Source of the DNA: Candidatus Saccharimonadota bacterium
GTDB taxonomy: Bacteria; Patescibacteriota; Saccharimonadia; Saccharimonadales; UBA4665
Assembly: GCA_002746885.1 (NCBI GenBank)
Contig: PDRS01000006.1
Span: forward strand, 1-64,000
DNA: 64,000 nt
Reading direction: 5' to 3'
In this document: piece by piece, positions 18,173-25,436 of the stretch
How positions within the stretch are numbered: position 1 is the stretch's first letter
How the letters are laid out: each line of letters starts with the position of its first letter
Notes under the pieces: generated by a model
Database searches by the model: none
Seen by the model: the letters and a program-made list of their open reading frames with translations, nothing else
What the model was told of the DNA's origin: nothing
Position numbers and translations under genes: made by a program

Positions 18173-19603
18173 CGCCGCTCGCTCAAACACCAACTGCTGC
18201 GCAGATATATTTGGCCCTGTTTCCGGTCGAAAGCCCGCTATGCATGCTGCCAGGTAGAAGTTGAAACCGCGCGTAAAGCGGTCAATTTGCTCTGAGGTTC
18301 TGCCTTCTTGCTCCCACAGCGACCTTAGCTGCGGAAGGTTGTCATTGAATCGCCGCAGCCATTGCTGGATTGTCAGCGCATATGACGCCCCGAGTTCGCT
18401 CGGCTCCATAGCGAGCCGCGCAAAACCGCGCTCCGTCATGTGCTGGTCAATGGTCGCAACCGAAGGCAAGCAGCCGCCTGGGAAAATCGCCGTGTTCGCA
18501 AAGCTCCTCCGATTGTGCTGGCTAGCTTCCTGCTCTTTCCTGACGGTTATTGCCTGCAAGACAACGCGTCCATCGGGCTTCACGAACCGATCCAATTCAC
18601 CAAAGTAGGTCCCGTAGTCGCGCCAATCGACCGCTTCTATCATCTCGACAGAAATAACTCTGTCATATGGTTCCTCACTGGTATGATCTCTGTAGTCTTC
18701 GCCGACAAACTGAACTTGACCCGTAAGACCCTCAGCTTGTGCGCGTTCTTGAGCTATCTTCAGCTGCTCGTCCGAAACAGTCAGCGAGACTATTTTTACG
18801 TCCGGATTTCTTTTCGCTATGGCAATCGCCAAACCACCCCAACCGCCTCCCACTTCAAGTATGCGCATGCCTGGTTTTAGACCAAGCTTCTCAATAAGCG
18901 CATCGACTTTTGCTTCCTGCAGCTCTTGCAGTAATGCGTCGCCCGTAGTACCAGCGTGTTCTGGTAGAAATAGCCCCGATGAATATTGCGTCAGTCGAGG
19001 ATCGAGCATCCCTTCGAACTCATTTCCGTTGTTATCGCGGTAGCCGACGAATATCCGCTGGTCGGTATCATAGTGTTCGGCTATTTCGCCTTTTGTGCGT
19101 TCTGTGCTTTCAGTCCACTCGCGCCGCGCACGCCAGTCCCTGAAGGGGGCGGTGACTTGCGCCGCTGTGCGGCCAACCCGCCGGAGCTGCCGAGATCTTT
19201 CACTCAATGCCATCACTACCGCAATCAAGCCGTCGGCTTCTCTGTGCCCAGTGGCAACACCCTCTGGTAAGGTTGTAGCAGCGTTTGGCCGCCACCGCGA
19301 CCCGTGCTTATCACCGGTGTAGCCATAAAACAGCCCGAGGTCATGGTGCCTCGTAAGCGCCGTAGTAACGGTCTTAGGCTCCCAAACATCCATCACCGCC
19401 TCGCAGCCATTGCCGTACGGTATACGCCACTGCTCAGACTCGCGCCCGTCTTCGCCGATTATTCTTTCGCGCTCAACGCCCATCGCCGAAAGCAACATCC
19501 CCCCGCCTTTCGCAATAATCGTGTCACGTACTCCGCCACACCTTAGTACCTCCGAAAACGGATCTACGCTAGGGTCCAGATAGTCACGAAAATGCTCTGC
19601 CAC
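18170..19603 (-). CDS. Cyclopropane-fatty-acyl-phospholipid synthase-like methyltransferase
   Basis: This family moves a methylene or methyl group from S-adenosylmethionine to unsaturated acyl chains of membrane lipids. The start is GTG 19603, chosen because AAAGGAG lies 6 bases upstream; the product has 477 residues. The SAM site is RILEVGGGWGGLAIAIAK, preceded by YSSGLFLPEH. FIFPGGCLPS-like (IFPGGCLPSV) and the C-terminal helical part (QWLRRFNDN, RGFNFYLAACIAGF) match the family. The motif MIEAVD replaces the common M(F/I)EHVG, so the usual His is Ala. The N-terminal 200 residues are less typical. It stands alone. Confidence 0.82.
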   Translation of the reverse strand: MAEHFRDYLDPSVDPFSEVLRCGGVRDTIIAKGGGMLLSAMGVERERIIGEDGRESEQWRIPYGNGCEAVMDVWEPKTVTTALTRHHDLGLFYGYTGDKHGSRWRPNAATTLPEGVATGHREADGLIAVVMALSERSRQLRRVGRTAAQVTAPFRDWRARREWTESTERTKGEIAEHYDTDQRIFVGYRDNNGNEFEGMLDPRLTQYSSGLFLPEHAGTTGDALLQELQEAKVDALIEKLGLKPGMRILEVGGGWGGLAIAIAKRNPDVKIVSLTVSDEQLKIAQERAQAEGLTGQVQFVGEDYRDHTSEEPYDRVISVEMIEAVDWRDYGTYFGELDRFVKPDGRVVLQAITVRKEQEASQHNRRSFANTAIFPGGCLPSVATIDQHMTERGFARLAMEPSELGASYALTIQQWLRRFNDNLPQLRSLWEQEGRTSEQIDRFTRGFNFYLAACIAGFRPETGPNISAQQLVFERAA

Positions 19604-19706
19604 AACCAACTCCTTTGTTGCGATAATTTTGCCACGTCCACGTAAACTGCGCAAGTTCCTGACTGCGCTATTTTCAAAAACTACCAGCTCAACGGCAAGC
19701 CGATGC

Positions 19707-20864
19707 TCAAGTCAGCAGTACAAACACGCCGAGACCGATGAGAATGAGGCCGGCTATGAGATGGAGCTTGTCTATGTGCTGTTCGCGTAAACGAGCGAGC
19801 GTGTCGGTACTCATGCCGTACGCCACGAGGAACGTTAGTATTATCATAGGCGAAATAAACACGAGATTATACAACGCAAGATACCAAAACAACTGGGCGT
19901 CTAGCGGACTACTCGCGAGCAAGCCAAGAATCACAATATACGGGCCGCTTGTGCAGGGCAACAGAAACAGCGACACAACCAAACCAGCCGCCGCAGCACC
20001 AATTGGGCTCGTCACCCGCTCTAGCACATGTATCATGCGTGGCCGCCACGACATTGGCACCTCCAGGGGCGGTGTTTTGCCATACCACAGCCAATCTTTC
20101 AGGTTAAACAGACCGAGTATGATAGCCAGCACGCCGATAATCGTCGTAAATACACTGGCTGCACTACCCAGCGTCAACGCCTTGTATAAACCAAGCCCCA
20201 TAAGAACATATGACATAAACACAACAACGCTAAAGGCAAGACCGCTCGCAATCACTTTGGGTCGGCTGTGTTTTTGCGCCAGCACCGTGCCGAGCAGCAC
20301 CAAAAGCACCGCAAAGGCGCACGGATTTATAGCATCTACCGCCGCTGCACTCATAATCACCCATGTCGACAGGCTATCGCGGCCAGTTTTTAGCGTACTA
20401 ATAGTTTGGCGTTCTGGTGCGGTATTTTCTGTTTTTTGGCGAGCTTTTTCCGGCGATAGATACGCCTCTGCTACTGGGACGAATTCGGCTATAATCTGCT
20501 TGTCGCCCGAGAGCACTCGTTCGCCAATGATGACGGTTGGCACACCCCGCGACTGGGTCGGTATACCCAAACGATCCATATCTGCGGTAAACGCCGCCGC
20601 GTTCGCTCGGTTAAAATAAACCTCTCGCTTAACCAACGGATATTTGTCGTAAGCACGAATACGCGCAAAGAAGTCATCTACCTTGGCGCAATGCGGACAG
20701 CCTCGACCATAATAATGTATGATCTCTTTGGTGCTCTGCTGCTCGCGCTGCATGTCGCCCGCACTCTGCGCAGAGACGAGAGCTGACCCGCCCCAAGCGA
20801 TGCTCGCTGCCAGCATGATTGCCGTAAAACCTATCCCAGACAAAACATAGCGCAGTCTTCGCAT
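19707..20864 (-). CDS. Thioredoxin-fold domain fused to a CcdA/DsbD-type membrane domain
   Basis: This is likely a thiol-disulfide electron carrier across the membrane. A signal anchor (residues 1-35) leads to a glutaredoxin/thioredoxin-like domain with CPHC (GRGCPHCAKVDDFF) and the cis-Pro RGVPTVIIG. Six or so membrane helices follow (about 165-385), with the paired cysteines of CcdA in DAINPCAFAVLL and LFLLPCTSGPY. The start is ATG 20864, with TACAAT seven bases upstream and no ribosome site; a GTG two codons earlier is the alternative. Confidence 0.87.
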   Translation of the reverse strand: MRRLRYVLSGIGFTAIMLAASIAWGGSALVSAQSAGDMQREQQSTKEIIHYYGRGCPHCAKVDDFFARIRAYDKYPLVKREVYFNRANAAAFTADMDRLGIPTQSRGVPTVIIGERVLSGDKQIIAEFVPVAEAYLSPEKARQKTENTAPERQTISTLKTGRDSLSTWVIMSAAAVDAINPCAFAVLLVLLGTVLAQKHSRPKVIASGLAFSVVVFMSYVLMGLGLYKALTLGSAASVFTTIIGVLAIILGLFNLKDWLWYGKTPPLEVPMSWRPRMIHVLERVTSPIGAAAAGLVVSLFLLPCTSGPYIVILGLLASSPLDAQLFWYLALYNLVFISPMIILTFLVAYGMSTDTLARLREQHIDKLHLIAGLILIGLGVFVLLT

Positions 20865-20871
20865 AAGCACT

Positions 20872-20877
20872 ATTGTA
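20872..20877 (-). promoter_or_regulatory. -10 box of the thioredoxin/CcdA gene (leaderless)
   Basis: TACAAT on the minus strand, 7 bases, then the ATG at 20864. Confidence 0.5.
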
Positions 20878-21001
20878 GCACTTACGCCCTCACATGTTTA
20901 GGTTTTGCGCGCAAACTGCCGAGCAACTGACTGGCATCATACGGCCGCTTGCATATCTTGAACTGTCCGACTATAATTTCATTCGCTAGATAAACGAACA
21001 T

Positions 21002-21078
21002 GCGGGTGTAGCTCAGTTGTTTAGAGCGCATCCTTGCCAAGGATGAGGCCACGGGTTAGAGTCCCGTCACCCGCACCA
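21002..21078 (+). tRNA. tRNA-Gly (anticodon GCC)
   Basis: The acceptor GCGGGTG pairs with CACCCGC, discriminator A, and CCA is encoded. The anticodon loop CTTGCCAAG gives GCC. D and T arms are normal. Confidence 0.96.
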
Positions 21079-21091
21079 AAAAGTGACTTTT

Positions 21092-21118
21092 GAGACGCCG
21101 CTAAAGCGTCTCTTTTTT
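21092..21118 (+). terminator. Terminator after tRNA-Gly
   Basis: GAGACGC (21092-21098) pairs with GCGTCTC (21106-21112), followed by TTTTTT. Confidence 0.85.
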
Positions 21119-21434
21119 CTCACCCCCGAAGATTGAGGTAATTTCATTGGCATAAACATTATTCTCAGCGTCTACGTAAATTTTATCCGTAAATAGCAAT
21201 TGTTTACACCGTTTATATCGATCATCCTTAAGCTTAAACGCCTTTCAAAATATTGGTATAATTGTACTTGCTTAAACCAGTTAAAGTGATATTTTGTATT
21301 CATTTCTTTGTCGAGCGATGAAACCTGTGAGTCGGCGTCCGTTCAACAAATTGTTAGACTTCATCCTTTTAGCTGGCTTAGTCACCTAGGTTGTCATTTA
21401 TGTTCTTGGCGCTTGCAATAGATAAGGAGGCAAT
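21119..21434 (+). promoter_or_regulatory. AT-rich gap with an extended -10 promoter
   Basis: This is 316 bases without a supported gene. TGGTATAAT at 21254-21262 is an extended -10 promoter, with TTAAAC 17 bases before the TATAAT. It would give the exonuclease gene a 5' leader of about 165 bases. A 23-codon frame at 21318-21389 has no ribosome site and is not called. Confidence 0.45.
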
Positions 21435-22367
21435 ATGAAAGATAGGAAAAAGGGCAAAAGTCTCGTAGGATTTCCGTCATCTTTTACAGTATTAGATATT
21501 GAGACAACAGGGCTAGATACGACTTTCGATAGCATTATCGAGCTAAGTGCTATAAAGGTAAAAGACGGTAGTGTTATTGACACTTTTTCTACATTGGTTA
21601 ATCCTGAGCGACCGCTTGATGGGTTTATAACTGAACTAACGGGTATCACGGATGATTTACTACAAAACGCACCAACCATCGAAACTGCACTCGGAAGTTT
21701 TATGGAGTTTTTGGGAAGTGATGTAGTGGTCGGGCATAACGTAAACTTTGATATAAACTTTATCTACGATGAATATAGACGGATCGCGAGCAGTGACTTT
21801 ACTAACGATTTTGTTGATACACTACGGCTTGCTCGCTTTCTACTTACAGACTTAGATCATCATAGGCTTAGCGATTTAGTGGAGTATTTTGGCTTATGGC
21901 TAGGTGTCAAGCATAGAGGTTTGTCTGATGCCAATGCTACTCTTGGAGTGTTATCGGCTTTATACGATAGGGCCGTTGAGCAGTATGGCGATATCGTAAG
22001 TTTCGAAACGGCGTTTATGAGCAGACGATACACTCACAAGGCTGGCGTGAAAGCGAGTGATATAACGTCCACAAACACTAATTTTGACACGACACACCCC
22101 CTGTTTGATAAAAATTGTGTATTCACTGGTAAACTTGCAAAAATGCCCCGAAAAGAGGCGTTTCAGTTGGTGGTAGATTTTGGTGGACGCGTTGAGGACA
22201 GCATAACTAAAAAGACTAACTATCTTATTGTTGGCTCGCTAGAGTACTCACATACCATAGAGAAGGGCAAAAGCAAAAAAATCAAAAAAGCTGAACGGAT
22301 GATACTCAACGACGAGGATATACAGATTCTATCTGAAAATGCTTTTTACGATATTTTGGGAATATGA
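21435..22367 (+). CDS. DEDDh exonuclease with C-terminal BRCT domain
   Basis: This encodes 310 residues. The exonuclease domain (about 15-190) has all catalytic residues: D and E in LDIETTGLD, D in VGHNVNFDINFI, then H and D in VKHRGLSDANATLG. It resembles the proofreading subunit of DNA polymerase III (DnaQ). Residues 225-305 form a BRCT domain (NCVFTGKLAKMPRKEAFQLV, KKTNYLIVGS) as in NAD-dependent ligases. Such fusions are usually DNA repair exonucleases of unknown partner. AAGGAGG precedes the ATG. The coding sequence is clearly more AT-rich than its neighbours, suggesting transfer, and it lies next to tRNA-Gly, a common integration site. Confidence 0.88.
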   Translation: MKDRKKGKSLVGFPSSFTVLDIETTGLDTTFDSIIELSAIKVKDGSVIDTFSTLVNPERPLDGFITELTGITDDLLQNAPTIETALGSFMEFLGSDVVVGHNVNFDINFIYDEYRRIASSDFTNDFVDTLRLARFLLTDLDHHRLSDLVEYFGLWLGVKHRGLSDANATLGVLSALYDRAVEQYGDIVSFETAFMSRRYTHKAGVKASDITSTNTNFDTTHPLFDKNCVFTGKLAKMPRKEAFQLVVDFGGRVEDSITKKTNYLIVGSLEYSHTIEKGKSKKIKKAERMILNDEDIQILSENAFYDILGI

Positions 22368-22984
22368 CAGTTTGCGAACATTTAGAGACATGTTATCCAG
22401 TGTATGACATAACCATAAATCAGGTCTTCGTCTCCAAATGGTATCTTATGGTATCAACAGTTGATGGTTCGGAGCCCTTGAGCCGCTCCCCATATGTGCG
22501 AGACGATGAGGGAAGCTTTCGTTAGTGGTCTCCAGTTGCCTATCAACACTCACAGAACATATCATCAAACCCTGACGCTATATTACGATCTTTAACGCAC
22601 AACTAACCGAAAATGATAACATAGGCTTGTTAATTCAGGCTTCATAGCCGTCGACACTGAGGGCCACGACCAACTCGACTTTCACTATGCCTGACTTTCT
22701 GCCGTGATTATCAACGATTTGGCTATCAGCGTAACACCGTTGCGTCCAGCTATCATGGCTGTATGATCGCTCAATTCGCACAGAACAGTCAAGTTCTAGG
22801 TGCATACGCGTTCGTTTACCCTATTTGCCCTTGCCGCTTCAATTCACTAATAATGAATATTATTCTTTATTATTGACTTATGAGCACTTATCTGGTAATA
22901 TCCTATGTACACGATGGCGCTTAGGCAGCGTGTTGTTCACGCAAGGAAACGGGCTAGGTACGTAGTCGAAAGGAGAATTGTCTT
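22368..22984 (+). promoter_or_regulatory. 617-base gap ending in a near-consensus promoter
   Basis: No gene is supported in this AT-rich stretch, in any frame. At its end TTGACT (22873-22878), a 17-base spacer and TAATAT (22896-22901) form one of the strongest promoters in the window, serving the small gene at 22985. The rest may be decayed sequence associated with the neighbouring exonuclease gene. Confidence 0.6.
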
Positions 22985-23281
22985 ATGAGACTGTGTGATA
23001 TCGACAAAATCACTACTATCGATGACCTTATCGAGGGCTTGCATTTGCGCCTACAAACACTTTATAGCGAGCGCTCTGCGCTGCTTGGACATAAGCTGAC
23101 GGAAGTTGATCTTTCGCGAGACAGTCGAACGACAAAGTCAAAAACAAGGCCCAAAAGAGCCGCCACAACCAGAAAAAAATCATCGAAAACGCTCCAACAC
23201 AAAACAGCCAGCCGCTACGAAGAAGACCGGTACGACATAGACGAAGCTACACTCGCTTCACTCGACCTCAGCCTGCGCTAG
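22985..23281 (+). CDS. Small basic hypothetical protein
   Basis: This encodes 98 residues with AAAGGAG upstream and a near-consensus promoter. The N-terminal 45 residues look helical (IDDLIEGLHLRLQTLYSERS). The middle is very Lys/Arg/Thr-rich (TKSKTRPKRAATTRKKSSKT) and the C-terminal 25 residues are acidic. The charge pattern suggests a nucleic-acid-binding or histone-H1-like role, which is inference only. It is set apart from its neighbours as a single-gene unit with a strong promoter. Confidence 0.6.
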   Translation: MRLCDIDKITTIDDLIEGLHLRLQTLYSERSALLGHKLTEVDLSRDSRTTKSKTRPKRAATTRKKSSKTLQHKTASRYEEDRYDIDEATLASLDLSLR

Positions 23282-23385
23282 ACCGTTAGCCATCAATGCG
23301 TGGAACCACAACGCAAAGCCTAGTTCATTTTCTACAAGATCAACCACGCTGCGCCATTAACTACCGAAAAACATAACCGTATTGC

Positions 23386-23391
23386 TATACT
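23386..23391 (+). promoter_or_regulatory. -10 box of the VTT-domain gene (leaderless)
   Basis: TATACT, 7 bases, then the ATG at 23399. No Shine-Dalgarno sequence. Confidence 0.5.
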
Positions 23392-23398
23392 GGTAGCT

Positions 23399-24016
23399 AT
23401 GGCGAAGCGCAAGCGCACACAAAAACACAGCCCATCCATAGATTACCGCACACTTCAGCGCCGTTGGCGAAGCTGGAAGTACAAAAACACCGCCCTGCTC
23501 ATTGTGAGCCTCGTGGTTTTTTATTATTTGCTGCGCACGCCTGGGGTTGATTCGCTTATAAAAGGCATCGGCGCACTTGGCTACTTCGGCGCATTTCTGA
23601 GCGGCATCTTTTTTGTTTCGACGTTTACGGTTGCTCCTGCGGCGGTCGTGCTTTATCACTTGGCTGCAACAAGCTTGCACCCCGTGGAGATAGCGCTTCT
23701 GGCTGGACTCGGCGCCATGGTGGGGGATTATTTTTTGTTTCGTTTCATGAAAGACCGCGTCTTTGCCGAACTTTTGCCCTTACTGCACCGCCTGCACACA
23801 CCGCGCTTGCGAGTCATGTTTAAAAGTCCGTACTTTGCGTGGGTTTTGCCGGTGGTCGGCGCTTTCGTGATTGCATCACCCTTGCCGGATGAGGTCGGCG
23901 TCAGCATGCTCGGGTTGAGCCATGTAAAACGGTGGCAATTCTTTTTACTGGCATTTACTCTCAACGCCATCGGCATTTTTCTCGTTGTGACTGCCGCCCA
24001 AATAGTAAAGCTATGA
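23399..24016 (+). CDS. VTT/DedA-like integral membrane protein
   Basis: This 205-residue protein has a basic cytoplasmic start (about 30 residues) and four to five membrane segments (about 32-50, 60-85, 98-118, 150-172, 180-203). The central part FLSGIFFVSTFTVAPAAVVL and the later AFVIASPLPDEVGVSMLG have the re-entrant loop pattern of the VTT (SNARE-associated/DedA) family, which includes lipid scramblases and flippases. The identification is tentative. Its stop lies 40 bases before the Phe leader peptide. Confidence 0.6.
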   Translation: MAKRKRTQKHSPSIDYRTLQRRWRSWKYKNTALLIVSLVVFYYLLRTPGVDSLIKGIGALGYFGAFLSGIFFVSTFTVAPAAVVLYHLAATSLHPVEIALLAGLGAMVGDYFLFRFMKDRVFAELLPLLHRLHTPRLRVMFKSPYFAWVLPVVGAFVIASPLPDEVGVSMLGLSHVKRWQFFLLAFTLNAIGIFLVVTAAQIVKL

Positions 24017-24047
24017 TACCCTTGCATATACCAAACATTTGTGATAG

Positions 24048-24053
24048 TATAAT
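24048..24053 (+). promoter_or_regulatory. -10 box of the pheA leader transcript
   Basis: TATAAT lies 4 bases before the leader-peptide ATG at 24058, so the transcript would begin at or very near that ATG. An alternative TATGAT at 24012-24017 would give a leader of about 35 bases. There is no Shine-Dalgarno sequence before the leader peptide. Confidence 0.5.
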
Positions 24054-24057
24054 TTTC

Positions 24058-24120
24058 ATGGTCAAAAAGTTTTTTGGTTTTAGCTTCTTCGCCCCCGCTA
24101 TGGAGGCTGTGACGCTTTAG
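24058..24120 (+). CDS. pheL: Phe-rich leader peptide of prephenate dehydratase
   Basis: This is a 20-residue frame, MVKKFFGFSFFAPAMEAVTL, with five Phe residues between positions 5 and 11, all within 21 bases (24070-24090). It lies just before pheA and its coding sequence contains the first two arms of an attenuator. The arrangement matches the leader peptides of enteric pheA (PheL), where stalling at Phe codons prevents termination. The sequence itself is not related to PheL; the symbol is used by function and position. Confidence 0.8.
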   Translation: MVKKFFGFSFFAPAMEAVTL

Positions 24121-24167
24121 CCCGAAAACCAGCAAAGCACCACCGCCTCCCCTCGGAGGCGTTTTTT
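24082..24167 (+). promoter_or_regulatory. Phenylalanine attenuator: mutually exclusive hairpins plus terminator
   Basis: Four arms are visible. Arm 1 (24082-24088) lies on the Phe codons and can pair with arm 2 (GGAGGC, 24102-24107, with flanking T). Arm 2, extended to 24111, can instead pair with arm 3 (GCCTCC, 24145-24150, extended to 24141). Arm 3 pairs with arm 4 (GGAGGCG, 24155-24161) to form a 7-base-pair terminator with loop CCTC and TTTTTT at 24162-24167. A ribosome stalled at Phe codons covers arm 1 and favours 2:3 (read-through); a ribosome at the stop codon covers arm 2 and favours 3:4 (termination). This is the classical ribosome-mediated logic. Confidence 0.8.
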
Positions 24168-24194
24168 GTTTATCACCATAAGGAGACTGTGTGC

Positions 24195-25067
24195 ATGTCC
24201 GGTATCAATCCAGAGTCAATCGCCATTCAGGGAGAGCCTGGCTCTTTTCATCATCAAGCTGCCAACTATCTATATCCGGACAATGGCTATGAGCTAGTCC
24301 CCTGCAGACGATTCAGTGACGTATTTTCGGCTGTATCGTCAGGCAACGCTTCTCACGGGTTAGTTGCAATCGAAAACAACTTATACGGGTCGATCAATGA
24401 AACCTATAGCTTGTTCCGCGAGCATCCAGACATGCGTATCAGCCGAGAAGTACGAATGCGGATTGGACAATGCCTTATTTCTCACAGGCCCACTACTCTG
24501 GAAAAAGTCCAGGAAGCTGACGGTAGCGTATACGTCAGATCGCAATCGCCCGCTATCGCACAAGTGGAACACTGGCTCCAAGATAATCTTCCTACTGCAC
24601 ACATAGAGTATGTAGACGATACTGCACTCAGCGTCCAACAAGTGATGAATTCTGACAATCCGAACGATCTCGCCATCGCAGGTCATTTTGCAGCTCAATA
24701 TTATGGTGCACACGTCGCGGCTGCGGACATTAACGACGATCCCCACAACTACACTCGATTCGTCCTTTTCAGTAATCGCAACGAAATAAACCCAGATGCT
24801 TCTGCTTCTTCTATCATCTTGGATACCTCACGGAAGCCCGATAGACCTGGGTTGCAGCTTAGTGCGCTAGCGATATTGTTTGCGTTTAATATAAACTTGA
24901 CCAAAAACCATAGCCACCCTCGAGGCGGTAAAACGCAAGCATACGATTTTTATTTAGACACTGATGCTCCTCTTGAGTCACGCAGAATGCAACTGGCAAT
25001 AAAATCGCTTCGAAAAGCGCGGTTCGGTGTGCAGGAGCTCGGAAGCTATGACAGAGTGGCTGCTTGA
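24195..25067 (+). CDS. pheA: Prephenate dehydratase
   Basis: This enzyme converts prephenate to phenylpyruvate, the committed step to phenylalanine. ATG 24195 is chosen because AGGAG lies 9 bases upstream; a GTG at 24189 would be too close. The product has 290 residues. The prephenate dehydratase domain (about 8-192) has IQGEPGSFHHQAA, AIENNLYGSI and the catalytic TRF (187-189 in HNYTRFVLFS). The C-terminal ACT domain (about 204-285) keeps RPGLQLSAL, but the Phe-binding ESRP is HSHP here (239-242), so feedback inhibition may differ. There is no chorismate mutase domain, and no other shikimate or aromatic gene is in the window. Confidence 0.93.
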   Translation: MSGINPESIAIQGEPGSFHHQAANYLYPDNGYELVPCRRFSDVFSAVSSGNASHGLVAIENNLYGSINETYSLFREHPDMRISREVRMRIGQCLISHRPTTLEKVQEADGSVYVRSQSPAIAQVEHWLQDNLPTAHIEYVDDTALSVQQVMNSDNPNDLAIAGHFAAQYYGAHVAAADINDDPHNYTRFVLFSNRNEINPDASASSIILDTSRKPDRPGLQLSALAILFAFNINLTKNHSHPRGGKTQAYDFYLDTDAPLESRRMQLAIKSLRKARFGVQELGSYDRVAA

Positions 25068-25092
25068 GTATTTTCCTCTGTTCGACTACAAT
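25064..25092 (+). promoter_or_regulatory. Promoter of the tRNA-Phe locus
   Basis: TTGAGT (25064-25069), a 17-base spacer and TACAAT (25087-25092) overlap the pheA stop codon and point at the broken tRNA-Phe copy and the intact gene behind it. Confidence 0.6.
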
Positions 25093-25105
25093 ATGCAGCT
25101 AGCAT

Positions 25106-25175
25106 GGCTCTTTAGCTCGTCGCTGCGGAGCAGCGCACATGAACATTTGTAGAGCAGAGGCCAGACCGGTTCGTA
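25106..25175 (+). pseudogene. Broken tRNA-Phe copy
   Basis: The first 13 bases (GGCTCTTTAGCTC) equal the intact tRNA-Phe at 25218. A 30-base insertion follows that contains the hairpin CGCTGC-GGAG-CAGCG. Then 14 more identical bases (GTAGAGCAGAGGCC) appear, after which the anticodon arm is missing and a T-loop-like GGTTCGTACC follows. The D loop is thus interrupted and no functional tRNA is possible. It is a relic of duplication or of insertion into a tRNA gene. Confidence 0.7.
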
Positions 25176-25217
25176 CCTTTCAATCTAGTCGTCGTGCATA
25201 ATACCAACGCCAGTAAT

Positions 25218-25293
25218 GGCTCTTTAGCTCAGTTGGTAGAGCAGAGGCCTGAAGAGCCTTGTGTCCCCAGTTCGAGTCTGGGAGGAGCCACCA
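25218..25293 (+). tRNA. tRNA-Phe (anticodon GAA)
   Basis: The acceptor GGCTCTT pairs with AGGAGCC (one G-U), discriminator A, and CCA is encoded. The anticodon loop CTGAAGA gives GAA. It lies 150 bases downstream of pheA. Confidence 0.95.
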
Positions 25294-25300
25294 AGAAAAG

Positions 25301-25325
25301 ACCATCACGAAAGTGGTGGTTTTTT
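25301..25325 (+). terminator. Terminator after tRNA-Phe
   Basis: ACCATCAC, loop GAAA, GTGGTGGT, then TTTTT. Confidence 0.85.
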
Positions 25326-25436
25326 CGTGGCTGGAACCGAGCAGACGAAGAACTGGATGCGAGAGCCGAAGGCGAACCATCAGTTCGACGCCAGCGTAGT
25401 CACGCGCAGGAACTTGTTCCGAGCATGACACCAGAT

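Noticed and set aside
21318..21389. A 23-codon frame before the exonuclease gene
   Set aside because: No ribosome site, no -10 box at the leaderless spacing and no recognisable peptide features.
24014..24194. T-box riboswitch before pheA
   Set aside because: No specifier loop or T-box sequence; the Phe-rich translated leader explains the structure better.
25180..25431. An 83-codon minus frame containing SNWGHKALQASALPTELK
   Set aside because: This is the familiar antisense translation of a tRNA gene (tRNA-Phe), not a protein.
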